From the NCBI GenBank assembly GCA_964500525.1, contig CAZCOE010000050.1:1-8695 (forward strand): 8,695 bases of DNA. Reading direction: 5' to 3'. The notes below the pieces were generated by a model, which was not told the DNA's origin, made no database searches, and saw only the letters and a list, made by a program, of their open reading frames with translations. Shown here piece by piece: positions 5,843-8,695 of the stretch. This DNA is from RGIG7378 sp964500525. Lineage in GTDB: Bacteria > Bacillota > Clostridia > RGIG7378. Within the stretch, counting starts at the first letter, position 1. Every line of letters begins with the position of its first letter. The translations under genes were made by a program, and so were the position numbers.

Positions 5843-6319
5843 TTATGTCTCTATTGTGTACTTCATAGGAGTAAACCGGATTCCATTTATTTCTTGCTCT
5901 TCGGATTGGGGCTTAAACCCTAAATGAAGGTAAAACGGCTTGCCATATGGTGAAGAATTCAAGGTAATCTCCTGCAGCTCAGGGTTTTCTCTCCCAATAT
6001 CCGTCAACAGATAACGGAATATTGAGGTGGCTACACCTTGCCTATGGTATTCCTTCTTGGTGAACACTAAGTTGATGTGTGTTTTATTTGAACGCATACC
6101 TATAATCCCAATGATTCTGCCATTATGGAATGCTGCATATATGGGACAGATACCCTGTTTGCATTTTGAAATAAACTCCTCATTTTCAATGATATCTCTC
6201 CTGAATGTATCAGTCCCCTCCGGTTTATAATCCGGTGACTCGAACTGCAAAAAAACTTCCCATGCCAGGTCAAGGGCTTCCATAACTTCATCAGCATTTA
6301 TTTTTCGAATCTCGTACAT
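5843..6319 (-). CDS. GNAT-family N-acetyltransferase
   Basis: This is a 158-residue single-domain acetyltransferase that would transfer an acetyl group from acetyl-CoA to an amine. Motif A is LVFTKKEYHRQGVATSIF (84-101), with the pyrophosphate-binding HRQGVA loop. The FYLHLGF segment (129-135) carries the usual C-terminal tyrosine of the fold. The start at 6319 is preferred because GGGAGG lies 5 bases upstream; an ATG six codons earlier lacks a ribosome site. That ribosome site is inside the 3' end of the membrane gene before it, and the two overlap by 29 bases, so translation may be coupled. The gene is more AT-rich than the HAD, PHP and MATE genes. The substrate is not predictable. Confidence 0.88.
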   Translation of the reverse strand: MYEIRKINADEVMEALDLAWEVFLQFESPDYKPEGTDTFRRDIIENEEFISKCKQGICPIYAAFHNGRIIGIIGMRSNKTHINLVFTKKEYHRQGVATSIFRYLLTDIGRENPELQEITLNSSPYGKPFYLHLGFKPQSEEQEINGIRFTPMKYTIET

Positions 6320-6641
6320 TTTTACCTCCCCCATCATGAAAACCTTCTTTCGTCTGATCTGGGTATAATTCTGTGCCTTTGAACTTTTTTGAAAACAAAA
6401 TATAAATCAATATCCCCTCTATGACCAGATCATATATTCTGAGCCGGTGGAACAGGAGAATGGATGACAGAATGGAGACTGCCACGATTCCAACTCTGAT
6501 CACCACTGAGAATACGCCCTTTTCCTTTGATTTCCAAGCCAAAGCTGCCAATACGGGAGAACAAAGAGCAAACAGAGTCCAGCCGATAATGAATTGCGTG
6601 CCATATACTCCCTGGGTCATCAAGGCAACGGGAGTCTTCAT
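6291..6641 (-). CDS. Small integral membrane protein of unknown function
   Basis: This is a 116-residue protein with about three hydrophobic segments, near residues 14-36, 43-66 and 69-84, and a hydrophilic tail. I do not recognise the family. Its ATG overlaps the stop of the upstream flavodoxin-fusion gene as ATGA, a classic sign of coupled translation and of working in the same complex or pathway. The tail (from about residue 90) overlaps the GNAT gene's ribosome site and first codons, so the last 10 residues are constrained by two reading frames. It may be a membrane partner of the flavodoxin fusion. Confidence 0.7.
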   Translation of the reverse strand: MKTPVALMTQGVYGTQFIIGWTLFALCSPVLAALAWKSKEKGVFSVVIRVGIVAVSILSSILLFHRLRIYDLVIEGILIYILFSKKFKGTELYPDQTKEGFHDGGGKNVRDSKNKC

Positions 6642-7567
6642 CTTTCCCTATGGATTTTCTTGACCACTCCCATCCGGCAGCACAGGCTTTCGCAGGGTGC
6701 CTCCGGCTTTCCCGACAGTTCTCTGAGCTCTCTTTCCACACAGGCCAGACGATTTTTCATATAGTGGACGACGACAAAATCCACCTTCTCCAGACGATTT
6801 CGATTCTCCTTCAAAAAGGCTCTGACAGGCGGGCATACCGAAAATACCCATACAGGAGTGCATACCGTGACATGCCTGTATTTGGAAATATCCCGGTCCA
6901 GGGGTAAAATAGTCATTCCCCAACGATGCATGGCGAACCGTCCACACCACCAGAAGCCGAGACTGCCTGATACCCGCTGGTCGGTTTTGAGCTCCAGAAT
7001 GTCTGCACCCAAGGCATCGGCCTTTTCGTAGGCAATTTTCTTCACATATCCCATTCGTGAAAAGTAAACCACCAGCCGGCTTGGATCTGTCCCCACCCTT
7101 TTGTATGCGCTTTGGTCAAAGGTGAATTGCTCCTGCTGATAGAATACAAGGCATATGTACCCGGTTATTGCCTGGAGAAGTCCAAACACAAAATAGATGG
7201 TGGACATAAAGTTCAGCGGGAACATATAAAACTGAATGCAAATCCACAGCATTAGCGTAATGCCGAATACCATGGCGAGCCATATGCCTGATTTCCGCCT
7301 GCAAATCAGCAGCACTGCCGCAGTCAGGTTGGTAATGCCGTTGACAATCAGCAGCGCAATACCGGGAAAGACGAAATCCCGGAACAGAATATCCGCCAGG
7401 GGCAAAACCTGGAAATAGGGCAGCATGGCATCCATCCCCATGGCCTTGCCTGTGGGGTCCAAGAGCATCCCCGTGCTGCCGGCCACAGCCCCTATTCCGA
7501 TGAACAGAGTCCAGAAGATCAATATTTTTCTGAAGCGGTTATACCTTAGTCTAGACATATTATGCAA
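6638..7567 (-). CDS. Membrane protein fused to a C-terminal flavodoxin-like domain
   Basis: This 309-residue protein has two parts. Residues 14-143 hold four membrane helices in a pattern with LLDPTGKAMGM after helix 1 and FVFPGIALLIVNG in helix 2, seen in small bacterial membrane proteins of unknown function. Residues 164-290 look like flavodoxin: LVVYFSRMG is the first strand and phosphate loop, and CTPVWVFSVCPPVRAFL (236-252) the flavin-contacting loop. The usual T-x-T-G-N-T loop is degenerate (SRMGYV), so FMN binding may be altered. A Cys cluster (292, 296, 297) ends the protein. The best-placed ribosome site (GGAGG, 7574-7578) is 6 bases from TTG at 7567 and 15 from ATG at 7558; I prefer the TTG. 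A role in membrane electron transfer is plausible but inferred. Confidence 0.75.
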   Translation of the reverse strand: MHNMSRLRYNRFRKILIFWTLFIGIGAVAGSTGMLLDPTGKAMGMDAMLPYFQVLPLADILFRDFVFPGIALLIVNGITNLTAAVLLICRRKSGIWLAMVFGITLMLWICIQFYMFPLNFMSTIYFVFGLLQAITGYICLVFYQQEQFTFDQSAYKRVGTDPSRLVVYFSRMGYVKKIAYEKADALGADILELKTDQRVSGSLGFWWCGRFAMHRWGMTILPLDRDISKYRHVTVCTPVWVFSVCPPVRAFLKENRNRLEKVDFVVVHYMKNRLACVERELRELSGKPEAPCESLCCRMGVVKKIHRER

Positions 7568-7643
7568 TGAATTCCTCCAAGGAGGGCTGTTCCTTCTCTT
7601 TCCAGGATGGCTTCAGCTGCTGTGTAATACCATCGATCCCCAT
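7560..7643 (-). CDS. Small ORF of 27 codons, possible leader peptide
   Basis: An ATG at 7643 has a strong ribosome site (GGAGG, 5 bases away) and opens a 27-residue, charged, soluble frame (starting MGIDGITQQL) that stops at 7560. Its stop overlaps the start region of the flavodoxin fusion: one base separates it from that gene's ATG, and the TTG start lies inside it. The fusion's ribosome site is thus translated as part of this ORF, which would couple the two. It could be a leader peptide, a small protein, or the relic of a longer gene. There is no family match I recognise. Confidence 0.4.
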   Translation of the reverse strand: MGIDGITQQLKPSWKEKEQPSLEEFIA

Positions 7644-7666
7644 CTTATCCTCCATAAGGCTAATAA

Positions 7667-8068
7667 TTAACTTCTGAATGGCTTATTAAAGGACCCAATT
7701 TCTATTAAATTTCCCTCCGGGTCTGCAATATAACAAGTTCTTTGTCCCCAAGGTTCCATTTCCGGTTCTAAAACAGAAACAGCCCCCTTACTAACAGCAT
7801 TTGCATATTCTGCATCAACTTCTTCGAACGTATCGACGTACAAGGCAATTTCCGCATGCCCATTAAGACCTTTTATGTACTCATATTTACGACATGTCAT
7901 TTTTTCAAAATCTTCTCTTCCATAAAGAAGGAATAATGTGTCATCTTTTATCAAATACACATTAGGAGTATCTTCACCTTCTTTGATTTCGAAGCCTAGA
8001 ACATCTCTGTAAAAGCGAATCATTTTTGCCATATCATCTACAAATAAGCCAAATCCATCAAGTCTCAT
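7667..8068 (-). CDS. VOC-superfamily protein (glyoxalase/bleomycin-resistance fold)
   Basis: This 133-residue protein has two beta-alpha-beta-beta-beta repeats: residues 1-50 with FYRDVLGFE, and 68-126 ending in the family hallmark CYIADPEGNLIEIG. His71 and Glu123 are at typical metal positions, but the usual first-strand His is replaced (FGLFV), so it is probably not a nickel/zinc glyoxalase I. It may bind or modify a small molecule, or sequester a drug. The start at 8068 has GGAGG 8 bases upstream; an in-frame TTG 6 codons earlier is less likely. The gene is noticeably AT-rich compared with its neighbours. It is spaced 152 bases from the lipoprotein gene and only a few bases from the small ORF, so it may lead the downstream operon. 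Confidence 0.87.
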   Translation of the reverse strand: MRLDGFGLFVDDMAKMIRFYRDVLGFEIKEGEDTPNVYLIKDDTLFLLYGREDFEKMTCRKYEYIKGLNGHAEIALYVDTFEEVDAEYANAVSKGAVSVLEPEMEPWGQRTCYIADPEGNLIEIGSFNKPFRS

Positions 8069-8220
8069 TCTCTTTGCCTCCATCAACTACAATCTTTCTG
8101 TATCAACAACCGCTGCTGCGTGAGTTAGAAATATAACTGGTTTTTCCATACACCGACCCATAGTAAACCATTCAACCCGGATATAATCCGACAAATTTCG
8201 ACGCAACCCGAACGAACTGT
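8069..8220. other. Gap between lipoprotein and VOC genes
   Basis: This 152-base stretch has no convincing ORF and no clear hairpin terminator for the lipoprotein gene. A TATATT on the minus strand (8135-8130) could be a -10 for the VOC gene, but no matching -35 lies at 16-18 bases. The change from GC-rich to AT-rich gene content occurs here. Confidence 0.35.
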
Positions 8221-8610
8221 TTATTCCGCAGCGTTTGAGCCTCTCTCCACATCCACCCTGATTTTGCCCTGAGCCTTTTCACCCTGAACCGAAATGGCGT
8301 AGATGCCGTCTGCGGAGACATTTATTGTAAACTCATTGACTGTGGTTCCGTCTCCCTGATAGATAGCTGTGCCGTTCGGGGATGTGATCTCCATGCGGAG
8401 AGACCCCTTCTCCCTTTCGAATTGGACCCTGAGGGTGTCCCCCTGTTCCAAATCCAGAACATGGTAGTCACTGCCGTTCATGGCTGTGATATCCAAGACA
8501 TAGGAATCCCCGGTTTTTACGGTCTTCCCTGCAAAACTGGGGCCGCATCCGGTCAAAAGCACAAGGAGGCAGAGGAAAAACGCAATGCCGATTATTCTCT
8601 GATGTTTCAT
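8221..8610 (-). CDS. Small lipoprotein with a beta-rich domain
   Basis: This 129-residue protein starts with a lipoprotein signal: basic MKHQR, a hydrophobic stretch (6-19) and the lipobox LLTGC, so Cys22 should be lipidated and the protein anchored outside the membrane. The mature 107 residues have alternating strands (VLDLEQGDTLRVQFE, LRMEITSPNG, GIYAISVQG) resembling an eight-stranded GOLD-like beta sandwich. The function is unknown. AGGAG lies 6 bases before the ATG. A probable upstream gene ends 15 bases before the start, suggesting an operon that continues beyond the right edge. Confidence 0.8.
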   Translation of the reverse strand: MKHQRIIGIAFFLCLLVLLTGCGPSFAGKTVKTGDSYVLDITAMNGSDYHVLDLEQGDTLRVQFEREKGSLRMEITSPNGTAIYQGDGTTVNEFTINVSADGIYAISVQGEKAQGKIRVDVERGSNAAE

Positions 8611-8625
8611 GGAAATCTCCTCCCC

Positions 8626-8695
8626 TCATGATTCCATTTTGCCATAAATGCGGTTGAGGAGGTAGTCTTTTTTGATAGCTGATTGTGTCAAATAT
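8626..8695 (-). CDS. Probable 3' end of an upstream gene (partial)
   Basis: A minus-strand frame is open from the right edge through 22 codons to a TGA at 8626. Its residues (ending RIYGKMES) look like the amphipathic C-terminus of a soluble protein. The TGA is immediately followed by GGGGAGGAG, the ribosome site of the lipoprotein gene, which is a typical operon junction. A TTGACA (8692-8687) in the same stretch has no good -10 at 16-18 bases, which also favours coding over promoter. The product cannot be identified. Confidence 0.45.
   Translation of the reverse strand, partial: YLTQSAIKKDYLLNRIYGKMES

Noticed and set aside
8190..8205. A Spo0A-like box in the gap before the VOC gene (TTTCGACG and CCGACAAA).
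   Set aside because: Both differ from TTCGACA in a key position, unlike the two perfect copies in the switch segment.
8626..8692. A promoter (TTGACA near the right edge) for the lipoprotein gene.
   Set aside because: No acceptable -10 lies 16-18 bases downstream and the stretch is open as a coding frame ending just before the ribosome site.
1..8695. CRISPR arrays, tRNA or rRNA genes, riboswitches.
   Set aside because: No regularly spaced repeats, cloverleaf sequences or recognisable riboswitch cores were seen on either strand.

Overview
This window looks like a chromosomal segment from an endospore-forming gut-type Firmicute, most likely Lachnospiraceae or a close clostridial relative. The reasons are strong GGAGG ribosome sites throughout, mid-GC housekeeping and transport genes mixed with AT-rich accessory genes, two perfect Spo0A-type TTCGACA boxes, and a small XerC/D-like recombinase of a type common in that group. 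The taxonomic call is an inference from gene style; no marker gene is present.

Region 1 (1-1260) is AT-rich and is the most unusual part. Two 63-base inverted repeat arms (1-63 and 299-361, 56 of 63 bases matching, inner 22 bases identical) enclose a 235-base gene-free segment. A complete tyrosine recombinase gene (349-1194, minus) ends inside the right arm. Each arm carries a dyad CATAAT-CCAT-ATTATG that looks like a recombinase core site, and an outward-facing hairpin with a T-tract. The enclosed segment holds two Spo0A-like boxes 30 bases apart, a promoter-like sequence at the right distance from them, a 17-base operator-like palindrome and a further stem-loop. Together this reads as an invertible regulatory switch (inverton) with its own recombinase. 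The left arm has the same Leu-Ile-Ile-stop codons as the recombinase 3' end, so a second, mirror-image recombinase may lie just beyond the left edge.

Region 2 (1360-4246, minus) is a two-gene operon of paralogous MATE-family membrane exporters behind a good sigma-A promoter (TTGACT, 17 bases, TATACT). Region 3 (4349-5788, plus) is divergent from it: a HAD-family phosphatase and a PHP-domain phosphoesterase, closed by a hairpin terminator that probably serves the convergent genes as well.

Region 4 (5843-7669, minus) is a compact, overlapping set: a 27-codon small ORF, a four-helix membrane protein fused to a flavodoxin-like domain (probably TTG-initiated), a small membrane protein overlapping it by ATGA, and a GNAT acetyltransferase that starts inside the membrane gene. 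Region 5 (7667-8695, minus) has a VOC/glyoxalase-fold protein, a small lipoprotein, and probably the last 22 codons of another gene cut by the right edge. All functional assignments come from reading motifs by eye; no database search was done.
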